DNA of 64,000 nt from Chelonoidis abingdonii (Eukaryota; Chordata; Testudines; Testudinidae), in contig NC_133778.1 of NCBI RefSeq assembly GCF_003597395.2, positions 21,138,579 through 21,202,578 on the forward strand, in the 5' to 3' direction. The notes below the pieces were generated by a model. The model was not told the DNA's origin. It searched no databases and saw nothing but the letters and a program-made list of their open reading frames with translations. The stretch's first letter is position 1, and every line of letters starts with the position of its first letter. The position numbers and the translations under genes are program-made. Positions 1 through 12,900 of the stretch are shown in pieces.

Positions 1-301
1 AAAAGTTCTCTCTCAGATCAGAGCTGAGTCATATTATCATACAATGTGGAAAAGCTTACTCTGTGGATAAATAAGAGACTTAACTTATCAACTTTGTTTC
101 TAGAACTATCTGGAACTTTTTACCAACATATGATTATTTAGATTACTTTAAAATTATGAAAAAAACACCCTTTTTACAAAATAAACTCAAATCATGCATA
201 AAAGCACACAGGAAAATTGATAAAGACATTCCTCATAGACTTACACTGTATTGATAAAGAGTAATTTAAATTGAGTATCAGTTAAAAAAGGGATATCTCA
301 C

Positions 302-737
302 CAAGTCCTTTGGCTAGCCAGTTATTGACTCCATGAGGTATGGCATCATATGCTGTGTGTGGAGAGTAAATGCCAACTCTGTGTTCCAATGCCTGGATCA
401 CAAGACGCTCTTTCCAGGTTTTCCATGTTATGCGCTTGAGTGCTCGGAATATGGGTGGGTGGTAAGAGAGGATAAGATCTGCCTTCTTCTGCAATGCCTC
501 CTGCATTACTTCCTCTGTAAGGTCATTAGTTAGGAAGAGTGTGCTCACAGTATGGGGTGGGCTCGGTTCTACCAGTAATCCTACATTGTCCCAGCTTTCA
601 GCCAGAGAGAGTGAAGCAAAGTCATTCAAGGAGGAAACTAGAGCTTTTAGATCCATGAAGGAGCGTGAAGGCAAGACAATCAAAGGTTGGATGCACTGGA
701 GAGGTCGGCGAATCAGGTGCACACAGAACAGCAGCAT
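302..737 (-). CDS. NIF3L1: NIF3L1, first coding exon (5' part of gene; remainder lies left of the window)
   Basis: The exon encodes the N-terminal 145 residues of a NIF3/DUF34-family protein, a conserved family with a metal-binding fold and poorly settled function. Visible hallmarks are SFMDLKAL near residues 26-33, ESWDNVGLL at 47-55, the metal-ligand type segment SYHPP at 91-95 and YSPHTAYDA at 124-132. The exon spans 302-745: an acceptor (TTTAG) precedes 745, the ATG is at 737-735, and a donor (TTG then GTGAGA) follows 302. A second in-frame Met at residue 28 begins the part conserved in all homologues, so the first 27 residues may be an optional leader, as in mammals. The gene runs leftward out of the window and is head-to-head with PPIL3. 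Identification is from recognised family sequence plus synteny. Confidence 0.95.
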
Positions 738-929
738 GCATATATCTAAAGAGACAAAACATAATTAGGGATATTGGGGGATAGGGAAGAAGTTTAAGAT
801 AATTCTAAGTTAAACACCAGTATCTGAGCATTCAGACTGGACAATGTCCAGCCCAGGTATGAAAACACCTCCACTTGGGCATCACATTCAATATTTTTCA
901 ACAGAGATGGCAATAGAGGTGGTTTTGGA

Positions 930-1430
930 ACAAACTGATAAATTAAAGTGGTAAGTCACCAGGACCAAATGGTATTCACCCAAGAGTTCTGAAGGAACTA
1001 CTACCTGTGGTATGTAACCTATCCGATCACCTAAATCAGCCTCTGTACCAGATGACTGCAGGATGCCAAGGGCGCAGAGGTGATCCTGGTAATTAGAGGC
1101 TGGTAAGCCTAACTGTAGTACCAGGCAAATTGGTTAAACTGTAGTAAAGAACAGAATTATCAGACACATAGATGAACACGATATGTTGGGGACAGGTCAA
1201 CACGGCTTTTGATCAGACTGTAACTGCAACAAGAACTGCTAGCCGGGGGGGAAAGAAAATGTGAGATTCTTTGCTCTCTAACACTGATGAATGCTGCATG
1301 TGAGATAGAGTTAGATGGTAATAAAACTCTTATAGAAGCAACCAGGGCTGACTTTAAATATATGCAACACAACAGAACATGGGATCCTGAGCTTTTGTGG
1401 TCTTGTGCAGACTTAAATAGCAAGTCATGG
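930..1430 (+). repeat. CR1-type LINE fragment (degraded)
   Basis: Broken reverse-transcriptase-region sequence resembling the better CR1 copy at 11.0-11.4 kb: a segment equivalent to [13 protein letters not shown] around 950-1000 and a later segment matching the thumb-side text near 1180-1330. Many indels and stops. Lies in the first intron of NIF3L1, antisense to it. Confidence 0.6.
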
Positions 1431-2055
1431 GCAGAACAATCCTTCTCTTAGCTCAATGTCTTTGAAAATCTTAAGGCTGACTTTGCAAACCCCATCATAA
1501 AGACAGACTTTTACTTCATCTTCTAGTGTTGGAACTAGTCTTCCTTCCTCTACTTTAACACTCCTTTAACACAAGGGTTAGCAGCACCCTGGTACCCTGC
1601 TGAACTACTGATTCAGGCTCTCTGCAGTCTGGGGAAGATGGGGCAGGCTCGGCCATGTTCCCATGGTTTTGCTGCACACCCATAAGAGCTAACTGATCTA
1701 GCAACACTGGTTAGGTAGGTAGGACAAGCTGTGGCTCTGCCACCGTAGGGAAGCCACTGGCCGGTTTGGAGAGCCAGGGTTTCTACAGGGAGCAGAGCCA
1801 GGGAAAACGCTATGACAGAGAGAGGGCTCAGCCTCTGCCCCAAGCTAGGGCTCCTGCTCGGGCCAGTTTGTTCAATGGAACATTTGCAGCCCAGGTGCCA
1901 CGGGCAAGGGCGCTATGACCCACCCCTGGCGCCAGCCCGGCCGCGCTGACAGCCCTCACTTGGGGCAGCGTCAGCGCCTCTGTCCGCGAGCGGGCGCCTC
2001 GGGCAGGCACGTCCCCTGCCAGGCGGGGCAGCGGGGACACAGCGCCGGGGACTCA

Positions 2056-2186
2056 CCTACCTCGGCCCGGGCGGGACTGGCGGCGCCTCACGGAACAGCG
2101 CCCCCGCCCCGCGCAGGGCCTGGTCCGTCTGGGAAGCGGCCCCTTCCGCTGGGCCGGCGGGGCCTGCTGCGAGCGCGGGAAGCAGG
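2056..2186. promoter_or_regulatory. Bidirectional CpG-rich promoter of NIF3L1 and PPIL3
   Basis: The region around 1850-2400 is strongly GC and CpG rich, unlike its AT-rich flanks. Two good splice donors face away from each other. On the plus strand AGCAG then GTGAGC ends a noncoding PPIL3 exon at 2185. On the minus strand GTAG then GTGAGT ends a noncoding NIF3L1 exon at about 2057. Both transcription starts therefore probably lie within or next to about 130 bp, and the first exons may overlap in antisense. No TATA box is evident. Start sites are inferred, not seen. Confidence 0.7.
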
Positions 2187-2889
2187 TGAGCGGGCGGCTG
2201 CAGAGCTCGGGGCTGGGCCCTAACTTGCTCCCGAGGCGCCGGAGGAGCCAGTTCCCCTACAGCGGCCAGTCAGCTGGGCTGAGCAGCTCCTGCCCCGGGC
2301 TGAGCGGCGGGGCCTGCGAGGCTCGGCGGGGTCGGGACGGGAGGCTCTAGGGCGCAGCCCCGTAGAGCCTCGTTACGGGCTTGGCCCCCCTGCCCAGCCC
2401 TCGCTGCCAGGCTGAGCCGCTTTGTCTTTGGACCCCCGTAGTGCCAGTCAGCCCTGTCTGAGGAGGGAGCGGGCTGGTCCCTTCCTCCATCCTCTAACCA
2501 TTGCTTGTGATGGGTGGTTGCTCTCAGAAGTCCTGATGGACTACAACAGAGTCTGGATAGTTCGATATCAGACTTCATGCTGAGGGGCTAACGCGAATTG
2601 ATCCTGAACTTTACACTGGTAGTTACTTGGGTGCAAGTGAGCACAGCCTAATTTCGTTTATGTGCAATCAATAGTGTCCTGACCACCAGAAATAGCTATT
2701 TAAAGCACTGGGTGCTTTAAAAGGGCCACTTTCCCAAAGCTGAAAGCAACCATGAGCATAATTGAGTGTGGGAGGGAAAATGTAACCTTAAAAATGTGAA
2801 AGATAATAGAGAGTTGTTTAAGAATGTTTTATCTGATGCCCAAATAAACCACAGTTCCATAGTCACATAGCAGCTAAGAGGACAAATAC

Positions 2890-3620
2890 GGTCCTGAAAT
2901 ATATGAGCTGGGGAATGTCATATGTAGGGAAGTATTATGTCTGTACATTAGTGAGACTGTTGGCCACTCTTCAAAAAAGATGCAGAAAAATTGGAAAGTA
3001 TTTAGAAAAAAAGCTAGGCGAATGATTAGAGGTCTGGAAAACCTTCCTTATGCAGAGGTACTCAAGAAATCATCTGTAGTTTGACAGAAGTATTGGAGCA
3101 TAAGCTTTCGTGGGGAAGTGGGTATTCACCCATGAAAGCTTATGCTCCAATACTTCTGTTAGTCTATAAGGTGCCACAGGACTCTGTTGCTTTTTACAGC
3201 TCGAGACTAACATTGCTACCCCTCTGATACTTGACATCTGTAGTTTGCTGAAGAAAAGCTCACGGTTCACAAGTACCTGTATGAGGAGAAGATTTCTTAT
3301 AGTGAACAGCCTTTAAACTAGCAGAAAAAGACATAATGAGATCCAAGGGTTGGAAGAGGAAGCTAGACAAATTCAGACTAGAAATCAGACACACATTTTT
3401 AACGGTGACTGTAATTAAAATTGTTCCAATAGTTTTCTAGAAATGTGGTGGGTTCTCTATTGTTTTCAGTCTTTAAGTTAAGACTAAATCTCTGTTTCGC
3501 TAAAAGTTATGCTCTAGCTTAAACAGAAGTTGTGGGATTGATGTAGGAATTATTGAGAGACATTCTTTGGCCTGTATTATGCAGGAGGACAGACTAGATC
3601 ATAATGGTCCCTTTTGGCTT
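2890..3620 (+). repeat. CR1/L3-like LINE 3' fragment, interrupted by a younger insertion
   Basis: Matches the 3' part of CR1-type elements: the text equivalent to RVQKKARRMIRGLE near 2985-3045, and the 3' UTR-like run with GGACAGACTAGATCATAATGG near 3590. It is split by the Penelope-type insertion at 3084-3234, whose 13 bp target duplication is still perfect. The host copy is therefore the older one. Lies in PPIL3 intron 1. Confidence 0.6.
3084..3234 (+). mobile_element. Short Penelope-type terminal element with hammerhead-like core, partly inverted pair
   Basis: A 151 bp insertion flanked by a perfect 13 bp duplication, CATCTGTAGTTTG, at 3071-3083 and 3235-3247. It begins with a 26 bp arm (3084-3109) that is the exact reverse complement of 3134-3159, so the RNA would fold into a long hairpin. 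The forward copy reads GAAGTGGGTATTCACCCATGAAAGC, a GTGGGT/ACCCA hairpin followed by GAAA. The 3' part (GTTAGTCTATAAGGTGCCAC, then GACTAACATTGCTACCCCTC) is colinear with the terminus of the Penelope-like element at 55.8-55.96 kb. Class assignment is by that similarity. Confidence 0.7.
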
Positions 3621-3966
3621 TAAAAATCTTTAAAGAGAAGATTCATATTGAACAGTTGCAATCTCTGCAGACTCTCATCATATGGAAGTTTTTTCTATAC
3701 ATTGATTTGTTTATAAAATACTTTGTTCTATTAATTTCTAGCTCTCTTAAGTGGTGGGTAGTTATGTAATATTCATAAAATGCTTATGAACAGGTTGATA
3801 TGAACACTACTGTAAAAATCCATAGTGCAATCACTTGTTTAATTTAACTGACCACCTAAAAGATTTTAGAATTTTTAAAGGGGCTGGTGAAGAAAAACTA
3901 AAATAAACATGTTTTCTTTGCAGGAAACCATCTGACCTGTCTGCATTGTTCTCCTGACAAAAAGAC

Positions 3967-6900
3967 ATGGTGAGACAGGCAGTTTTTAGATATATTTTTA
4001 AATTTTGTGAATCTAGTATTGAGAACTGGACAGCAGCTCTGCATCCCAAATAATCAGACAATTTAATTCATTGTAAAGAACTTGTGATGTAAAGCTCAGC
4101 TACCCATTTAACTGATTTCTGTCCAGTAGGCCGTGGAAAAGGGAATGTATCAGTTTTACTATTTCATGAGATTAGGTAGTGCATTAGCTTTCTACTGCTA
4201 GAGCACTAAATTCAAATTCTGGTTTGGATAATCATTTTGGTCATCTCATTTCATCTCTGTTCCCACATAAAAATGTGTTAAGGGTGTAAATACATATCTG
4301 TGGTCTGAGTATATGCCTTTTAAGAATGTTAGAGTTTAAAAAATGAAAACATTTAAAACACAAGAAATGAAGTGTAAGGTTGCATTTCTCAAACAAGATA
4401 GATACACAGACTTCTTTTATTGTGGCTCCATAGAGATCCCAGCCAATTGTCTTCCCTTCTTTCTATGTAAAGTATGGAAAACATGCACCACAGAACATGG
4501 TTTTTGTAATTTTTTCTGTACATGTATGTCTCTACTATAGGTGTGATGCTTTGTCACCACATTAATATAGTTCTTTCAGTGTAAGTACTGTGATTTTGTG
4601 ATGTGGGTGAAGAGAGGAATGATAGCTTTGTGTGTAACACTTGGAGAACTGGCACATCCATCTGTCTGAAAACTGATGTATCCCATTGCTTATTTTCAAA
4701 ACCCCAATCAACATTTCCTCTCATATACACAAAATACATTATGAATAATCCAGAGCACAGACTGAATCATGTGAGTGACACTACTGATTTTTTTTTTCCC
4801 CCCATTCAACTGAATACTTCACATCATTTACTAATCCTTGAGAAGAAAATTATGTTTTGCAGCCACCATCTTTCTGAGGGAGGACAACATAGGACACTTT
4901 TGCAGCCCATCTGTGCTAACTCAACCAGAAAGATTGCAAGTCGGTGACATGAGGCACTTGTTCCTTCCTACTATAGACTGACTGAGTGCATGTACTACCA
5001 TCTCATAGAATGAAACTGGGAGGAACTTGGGTTTCTAGCATGGCTGTGCCAAGATATGACTGACTAGGCTATTTTTTCTGTCATCTTTGAGCTGTGTGTG
5101 TTGGTCTGGTTCACAGAGATGGAAAAATATATGCAGCTGAGCTTTGTAATTACTCTGAAGAATACCTTGTTAGTTCATTTTAATGATGGGCCTTATTCAC
5201 ATGAGGTCCAATCTCTTCTTGTTGACTTCACTGGGGATGTGAGCAGGTCCATGGGACACAGCTCACTCCTCAGAGTGATGCTTGGCAACAGCACGAGAAA
5301 AGCTCTGAGCATTAATCTTTTATACTTGTTCCCAGTTTTACTGACAACTTTTTTTTAACTAACTTCTGGATGCAGTTCAGCTTTTTTGTGTCTATGAGAT
5401 CCCATGCATATGGGCTCAGGGAATTCACTTAATTTAGGAACAAATCCAGATTTTGGTCTCCATCTTAACTTCACATACACAGACAGTTAGCTGGAAATGG
5501 AAATGCATTTATATTCCCAGGGTGACTAGTGAATAGAGCGGAGTTAGTAGCTCTCAGTCTTTGATTTTGAGTCAAAATTCTGGTTTAATTTTTCTTTCCT
5601 TCACCCTCAGGCTGTCACACTGCACACTGATGTGGGAGATATTAAAATAGAGGTATTCTGTGAGCGAACACCTAAGGCCTGTGAAGTGAGTAATATGACA
5701 AGATTGGAACTGTTTAGTATTGAGAGGAGACAAATAAGATGGGACATGACAGAAAGAAAATAATGAATGGCATAGAGAAAGTAAATTTGGGATGTTTCCA
5801 TTTATCCTTTTGCATCATATGAGAACACTCAGTGAATGTGAAAAGGAACAAACTTACACCGTGAGAACTTTTCATACAGTGCATAATTAGCCTGTGGAAT
5901 TCATTGCCATAAGATATCATTAAAGCCAAGGGTTTAGTAAGATTAGACATTTACACGGAAAATGAAAACACTATTATGTTTGACAGGATACAAATGTATA
6001 AAAGATGTAAACCTTCATGCTTCTAGCCATAAGATAACCACTGTCAAGGATTAGGAAGAAAACTCCTCTATGGGCAAATTATTCCATAATTGCTCATGAT
6101 GGGGCTTCTTGTACCTTCTTCTTTACCATCTAATACTGGCCATTACCAGAGATGGGATACTGGACTAGATGGACCTGCGGGAGACTAGTGTAGGACCCTG
6201 CAGTGGGACCAGGATCCCATGAGTCCTGCAGGACCCGCTGCCATAATAACAGGAGTGGGATTAAAAGTAGTCTCTAATATGGCATTTTTTATGTTCCTAA
6301 TTATGGCCCTGAACCCAAAAATATTTACACATGCTTAATTTTAAGCAGCAAGAGTAGTTCAGTTGACTTCAGTTAGACTACTCACAGCTCCTAGAGTTAA
6401 GTATGCACATAGGCTCCTATTCTGCAAAGATTTATCTATGAAAATAGGTTTATAGAACCCTCATCTAACTCAGCTTCCTAACAAGTGACTCCACTTTGTA
6501 ACGTTCTGTTACCAGTGTACATGGAAGAATAAAAAAGATAAAATGAGTTTAAAAACAAAAAGGAAGAGAGAGGGGAAAAAATTGTCCATCTTACCTTTTT
6601 TCTGGGTTGGGTCCTCCCCCCCCCCCCCCAAAAAAAAAACCAAAAACTTTGCCTTTTACTAAATTAGTCTTGAGCAGTCCCTGTCTGAATATAAATAAAA
6701 CACTAGACTATATAGAGAAGTGTTGTTTCATGTAATGTGACCAACTATTTGTGTCCATTAGATATTTTTTCCCCTCTATATAGTATCTGTAGAAAACCAC
6801 CAGTCCTTATGCACTGGTTTTGGTGTAAAAGTTTTCAGTCTACTTTTTATTGTTACTGGCACAGTGTGTATTTTTGGTAAGTCTTTGAGGAGGAAGGGAG

Positions 6901-9900
6901 AGGTAATAAGGGATCATGGAGAACCGATTTTTTTTTTTAATGTATTTCAATAACCAGGAGCAGTCTGAGATAACAAAGTGATAGCATAGTATGCTCACAA
7001 TACAAACCAAAGCTGGAAGGGTTAATTTTAATCCTGTCACCTTTGAGCATTCCTCTCAGAATAACATAATGTGTCCAGCACAGAACATGTTACTTCTGGA
7101 CTGCTTCTTAATGAGCACTCTTGCTCTTCCCTTAGAACTTCCTGGCTCTTTGTGCTAGTAACTACTACAATGGCTGCATATTTCACCGGAATATCAAAGG
7201 ATTCATGGTGCAGACAGGAGATCCAACAGGTAAATCCTTCCATCAATGTCTGGTATATTGAGCCCTTTTTCAAAGGTGGGAGACAAGGTAAGTAACACAG
7301 CGCTGTAATGATGAGAGAGACTTTCATGATCTGGGTACTTTTCTATGGAAAGATTTCAGAGAAGTTGCTATTCACTCTGAATTTAAAATATGAATATTAG
7401 TCATAAGCTTATTACATCTTCAACTAACTGTACAAATTTTAATCCTCTCAATCAACATTCTGTGCCTAGTATTATCTCCCATGATCATTTGCCATGATTT
7501 GATAGCTAATCAGTGGAAGATCCAGCATTTGAATGCAGAGATTCCTGTTTTCCTTGCTTGTGACCAGGTCACATTGCCTCTGAAAACTGTCTCTGTAGCA
7601 TTTAGGACTATGATCCAGAAAGTGTCTGCTGTTTAAAGGAAAGACTTGTTCATTTCTATTGCTGTTTGCCATCATATTGATTTGAATTTGGGAATATCTC
7701 AGTCTCTTGTTCTCCTGCTCAAAGTTATTGTTTATTTAAATTGCAGTAGCATTCATATGTCCCAATTGGGATCAGGTCCTCATTGTTTGTACAGCACCTA
7801 ACACACACATGAAAACCTGATTCCCTGCCTCAGGCAGCTTACAGTCTGTCTAGAGTTTTAACTGTAACTTAAGATACCAATATTCTGGTTCAAATTTTTC
7901 TGAAAATGACTGTGATTGGAGATTCTTTCTCAACCCTGAGAAAAAAGTAATTCCTCCCTGTCACTGCTCCTCAGGCTCTGGGAAAGGAGGTAACAGCATT
8001 TGGGGCAGGAAATTTGAAGATGAATACAGTGAACACTTAAAGGTATTTCTGTGCTTTTCAATATACTTTTGTTGTTTCTTCACATTCATTTTCAAAAGCA
8101 GGAGATGATCAACATTGTGTAGTACTGGGATTAAATAACGTTTTTGACAATATGTTAAAGTCCATGCCCACAGTAAGAGAATGGGAGGCTTGTTTCTGAA
8201 GTGAGATACTGGAGAGTTTCAGTAGTCTGGGGAATTTAGAGTTTGGGGTGCTTCTCTCTGTGGAGGGTGAGATGGGGAAGTTTTGTATTGGTCTGAGGTG
8301 TTTGTCATACATCCTTGGGGTGGGGTGGGAAAGGGAGGCATTTGATGTGGCAGAGTCAAATCTGAGGGGCTAGTTGCGGATCATGAAAGAGGGTTTTGGC
8401 ACATGGGAGGGAGTCAGATTTTGTTGTATATTTTAATAAAGATTAGGAGTCGGAATGCTAGGTAACTAAGCACTGGCTGTCGGCTGCAGTCATGCATTCA
8501 CAGAATACGTATGTATGCATTTTCTTCCCTTTCTACCTCTCTTTCAGCACAGTGTCCGCGGTGTCGTTTCCATGGCGAACAATGGCCCAAACACCAATGG
8601 ATCTCAGTTCTTCATTACATATGGCAAACAGCCACACCTAGATATGAAGTATACTGTCTTTGGGAAGTAAGTGACCCAGCAGTGTGCCTCCTCATGATAC
8701 AGTGTGAATGGCAAGGATATATCAGGGCAACTGTAGTGGAAACCTATAGTCCTTTTTACAGCAGAAACCTGTAAAAGGCTTGGCTACATAAGTGTGAACT
8801 GTGACTGACTTCTTCAGATACAACATAAGGTTGTTGTTCTGTATTTTAGAAGACACAAACAAAGTATTTTTCACTTTTAATCATAATTGCCCCTTTAAAA
8901 TAGCTGAATATCTTTATCACCCAGGCACACACTAGTTTATTATGTAGAATTGTTCCTGGACACAGCCTGTGAGAGTCTCTGGATGTAAAAATTACAGAAT
9001 GAAGTAACTCTACCACAAGTCAGTATTTTATGAAATGTGCTACAATTAATTTTTCATGGGAAATGTTTATAAATTATAGCATTACAAATGTGTAGCCTGA
9101 TCTGCAAACGCTTTTCTCTCACAGGTAGTCACACTGAATTAAATAGAATTGCTTGTAGGATTGGACCTCTAATTATTTGTCTTGTCTTGTGTTGTGCAAT
9201 GAGAGTCCGAATGGCATATTTTTGGTACACCGTGTGTGCTTTACCAGCTACACTGTAAGTTCAATTATACTGCTATTGGGCTTATTTTAGCTTCTGAAAG
9301 ACAGCGTACATGTTGATGGCCCCAAGAGAACTCAGAAGTCAGAGATTTAAACTAACTTACTAAAACTGAAACTTTCCTTAAAATATATATCAAAGAGTAG
9401 CTTTCCATGGAATCTGACATTCAGGTTGAATAGAAAAAGGAAAAAAAAACTATGAATTAATGTTGGTCCTGTTAATGAGTGCTAGGAGGCTACTGGCATA
9501 TATTTCTTTTGGGAAAGAGCATTGATATGCGTGGCATTTTGGGGGATGAAACTTTAAAGAATTACAAGGACTATATATACAAATTGAAAAGGAAAAAAGT
9601 AGGTCCAGCTTGGGGCCTGTTAGTATTGATGGTGTCTTTGTAAGTTTCTCTCTTTTGGTTGTAGCATTTCCCTCTTTGGTCATCACTACAATTTTGCATA
9701 CCAGTCCTCCTTTTTATTTTAAAGGGAGATGAAACTGTTAGGAGAAACACTGCTCTATCTCCCTTTGCATTTAAAATCGCTCAACTGATGGAAGTCTCAT
9801 ACTGATTCAGTTGCTTTTTCTACATAATCAGAACAGATAGAGACTACTATTTTTGGGGGAGTGAGGTGGAGAGTTGGCTCCCTTTATGTAATATTTAAAT

Positions 9901-12900
9901 CATGAATTTTCCTAGTGACTTAGTGCTCCAAACTTTTTTTCTAATCACATCACCTCCTTAAACACACACAAAAACAAGTCCCTAAAGGGCACATATGCTT
10001 CAAGGTGGCTTTGGCACTGTGGTTGGCAAGGGCACATGCCATGCCTTCCAGGGTTCTTCACCACCACCGCCTCCCCCAAATACTGTTACCATTGCTTAGT
10101 GACAGGGAGTTAGTTGGAACTGAGCAAATTAAAACAACAACAACAAAACCTAAAGGGTGGATTTATTTTACCGGATTGCCCCAATAGGCATCATACCCAT
10201 ACTAGTCAACACTGACTGCAGTTTTACAGCACACTGAGCAATCATGTAAGCTAGAGCTCTTTATCAAAGTGATGGAAAGACTGGGTAATAACGGCCATGG
10301 GAAAAGTATGGGTGCTATAGTGATCTCATCTTCATTTAGTTTTTAGCTTTGTCTTAGTCAAATTAGATAAACTCAGCAGATAGTTTCTAAATAGACAACA
10401 GAGATGTTAAGGGTACAGACTCATCCTGAAATAAAGTTAATTTAGAAGAGGAATTAAAAGCAATTTCAGGTACTACTTGTGCCTGTTAATTGTTGTGGAA
10501 TTTACCATCATATTTTCCTATTTTTAAAAATGATTTCTGTTCCCTGTTTGCTCTGTGAACGACTCACACACACTGGTGAAGCTGACTGACGAATATGGCA
10601 GGCGACCAGCTTGGCATAACAGTGAAATTGTTGCTGATCTTAAATTCAAAAATCCAGCTTACAAGAAGTGGAAGATTGGACAAATGACCAGGGAGGAGTA
10701 TAAAAATATTGCTTAGCCATGCAGGAGTGAAATCAGAAAGGCCAAATCACACTTGGAGTTGCAGCTAGCAAGGAATGTTCAGAGTAAAAAGAAGGGTTTC
10801 TACAGGTATGTTAGCAACCAGAAGGTGGTCAGGGAAAGTGTGGTCCCCTTACTGAATGGGGGAGGCAAACTAGTGACAGAGGATGTGGAAAAAGCTAATG
10901 TACTCAATGGTTTTTTTGTCTCTGTTTTCATGAACAAGGTCAGCTCCCAGAATACTGCACTGGGCAGCACGGTTTGGGGAGGAGGTGACCAGCCCTCTGT
11001 GGAGAAAGTAGTAGTTCAGGACTATTTAGAAAAGCTGGACGAACACAAGTCCATGGAGTCAGATGCACTGCATCCAAGGGTGCTAAAGGAGTTGGTGGAT
11101 GTGATTGCAGAGCCATTGGCCATTATCTTTGAAAACTCATGGCGATTGGGGGAGGTCCTGGATGACTGGGAAAAGGCTAATGTAGTGCCCATCTTTTAAA
11201 AAGGGAGGAAGGAGGATCTGGGAAACTACAGGCCAGTCAGCCTCACCTCTGTCCCTGGAAAAATCATGGAGCAGGAATCAATTTTGAAGCACTTTGAGGA
11301 GAAGAAAGTGATCAGGAACAGTCAGCATGAATTCACCAAGGGCAAGTTATGCCTGACTAACCTAATTGCCTTCTATGATGAGATAACTGGCTCTGTGATG
11401 AGGGGAAAGCAATGGATGTGTTATTCCTTGACTTTAGCAAATCTTTCGATAGGGTCTCCCACAGTATTCTTGCCAGCAAGTTAAAGAAGTATGGGCTAGA
11501 TGAATGGACTATCAGGTGGATAGAAAGCTGGCTAGATCATCGTACTCAACGGGTAGTGATCAATGGCTCCATGTCTAGTTGGCAGCCGGTATCAAGCAAA
11601 GTGCCCCAAGGGTTGGTCCTGGGGCTGTTTTTTTTCAATATCTTCATTCATGATCTGGAGGATGGCATGGATTGCACTCTCAGCAAGTTTGCAGATGACA
11701 CTAAACTGGAAGGAGTGGTAGATACGCTGGAGGGTAGGCATAAGATACAGAGGGACCTAGACAAATTAGAGGATTTGGCCAAAAGAAATCTGATGAGGTT
11801 CAACAAGGACAAGTGCAGAGTCCTGCACTTAGGACGGAAGAATCCCATACACTGCTGCAGACAAGGGACCGAGTGGCTAGGCAGCAGTTCTGCAGAAAAG
11901 GACCTAGGGGTTACAGTGGACGAGAAGCTGGATATGAGTCAACAGTGTGCCCTTGTTGCAAGAAGGCTAACAGCATGTTGGGTTGTATAAGTAGGAGCAT
12001 TGCCAGCAGATCGAGGGACATGATCATTCGCCTCTATTTGGCATTGATGAGGCCTTATCTGGAGTACTGTGTCCAGTTTTGAACCCTACACTACAAGAAG
12101 GATGTGGAAAAATTGGAAAGAGTCCAGTGGAAGGCAAGAAAAATGATTAGGTGGCTGGAGCACATGACTTATGAGGAAAGGTTGAGGGAACTGGGATTAT
12201 TTAGTTTTCAGAAGAGAAGAATGAGGGGGGATTTGATAGCTGTTTTCAACTACCTGAAAGGGGGTTCCAAAGAGGATGGATCTAAACTGTTCTCAGTGGT
12301 AGCAGATGACAGGACAAGGAGTAATGGTCTCAAGTTGCAGTGGGGGAGGTTTAGGTTGGATATTAGGAAAAACTTTTTTACTAGGAGGGTGGTGAAGCAC
12401 TGGAATGGGTTACTTAGGGAGGTGGTGGAATCTCCTTCCTTAGAGGTTTTTAATGTCAGGCTTGACAAAGCCCTGGCTGGGATGATTTAGTTGGGGATTG
12501 GTCCTGCTTTGAGCGGGGGGTTGGACTAGATGACCTCCTGAGGTCCCTTCCAAACCTGATATTCTATGATTCTATGACTATACAGGGGAAATTACACAAA
12601 GTAAGGCCAAATGCACAAAATAAACTTCCAGCCTTGAAATCCAATATTTTTTCCTCTGATCTTTCAGTTATAGTCATCTACTCATAGGTGTTACTTTTTT
12701 ACCTACTGTTGTTACAGGTATCACAGAGAAACATGGTTTTTATATTGATGTCCTCATAGTGTTTTGGATGTTTCCTTACCTCTTTCTCAGATGGTCAGAG
12801 TAACAGTTGTTTAAAAATTTATAAGGTGTCTATTAGTGTTCAGTTGCTTTCTCATGTCACCTTTCCAGCTTGGACAGAAACCCAGAAATATAAACTCTAC

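Noticed and set aside
7071..7295. 74-codon frame as a separate small gene
   Set aside because: It is an alternative frame across the PPIL3 exon 7136-7229.
10753..12490. Reverse transcriptase frames as a host gene
   Set aside because: They are pieces of a CR1 LINE ORF2 with a nonsense codon at 11197-11199 and frameshifts.
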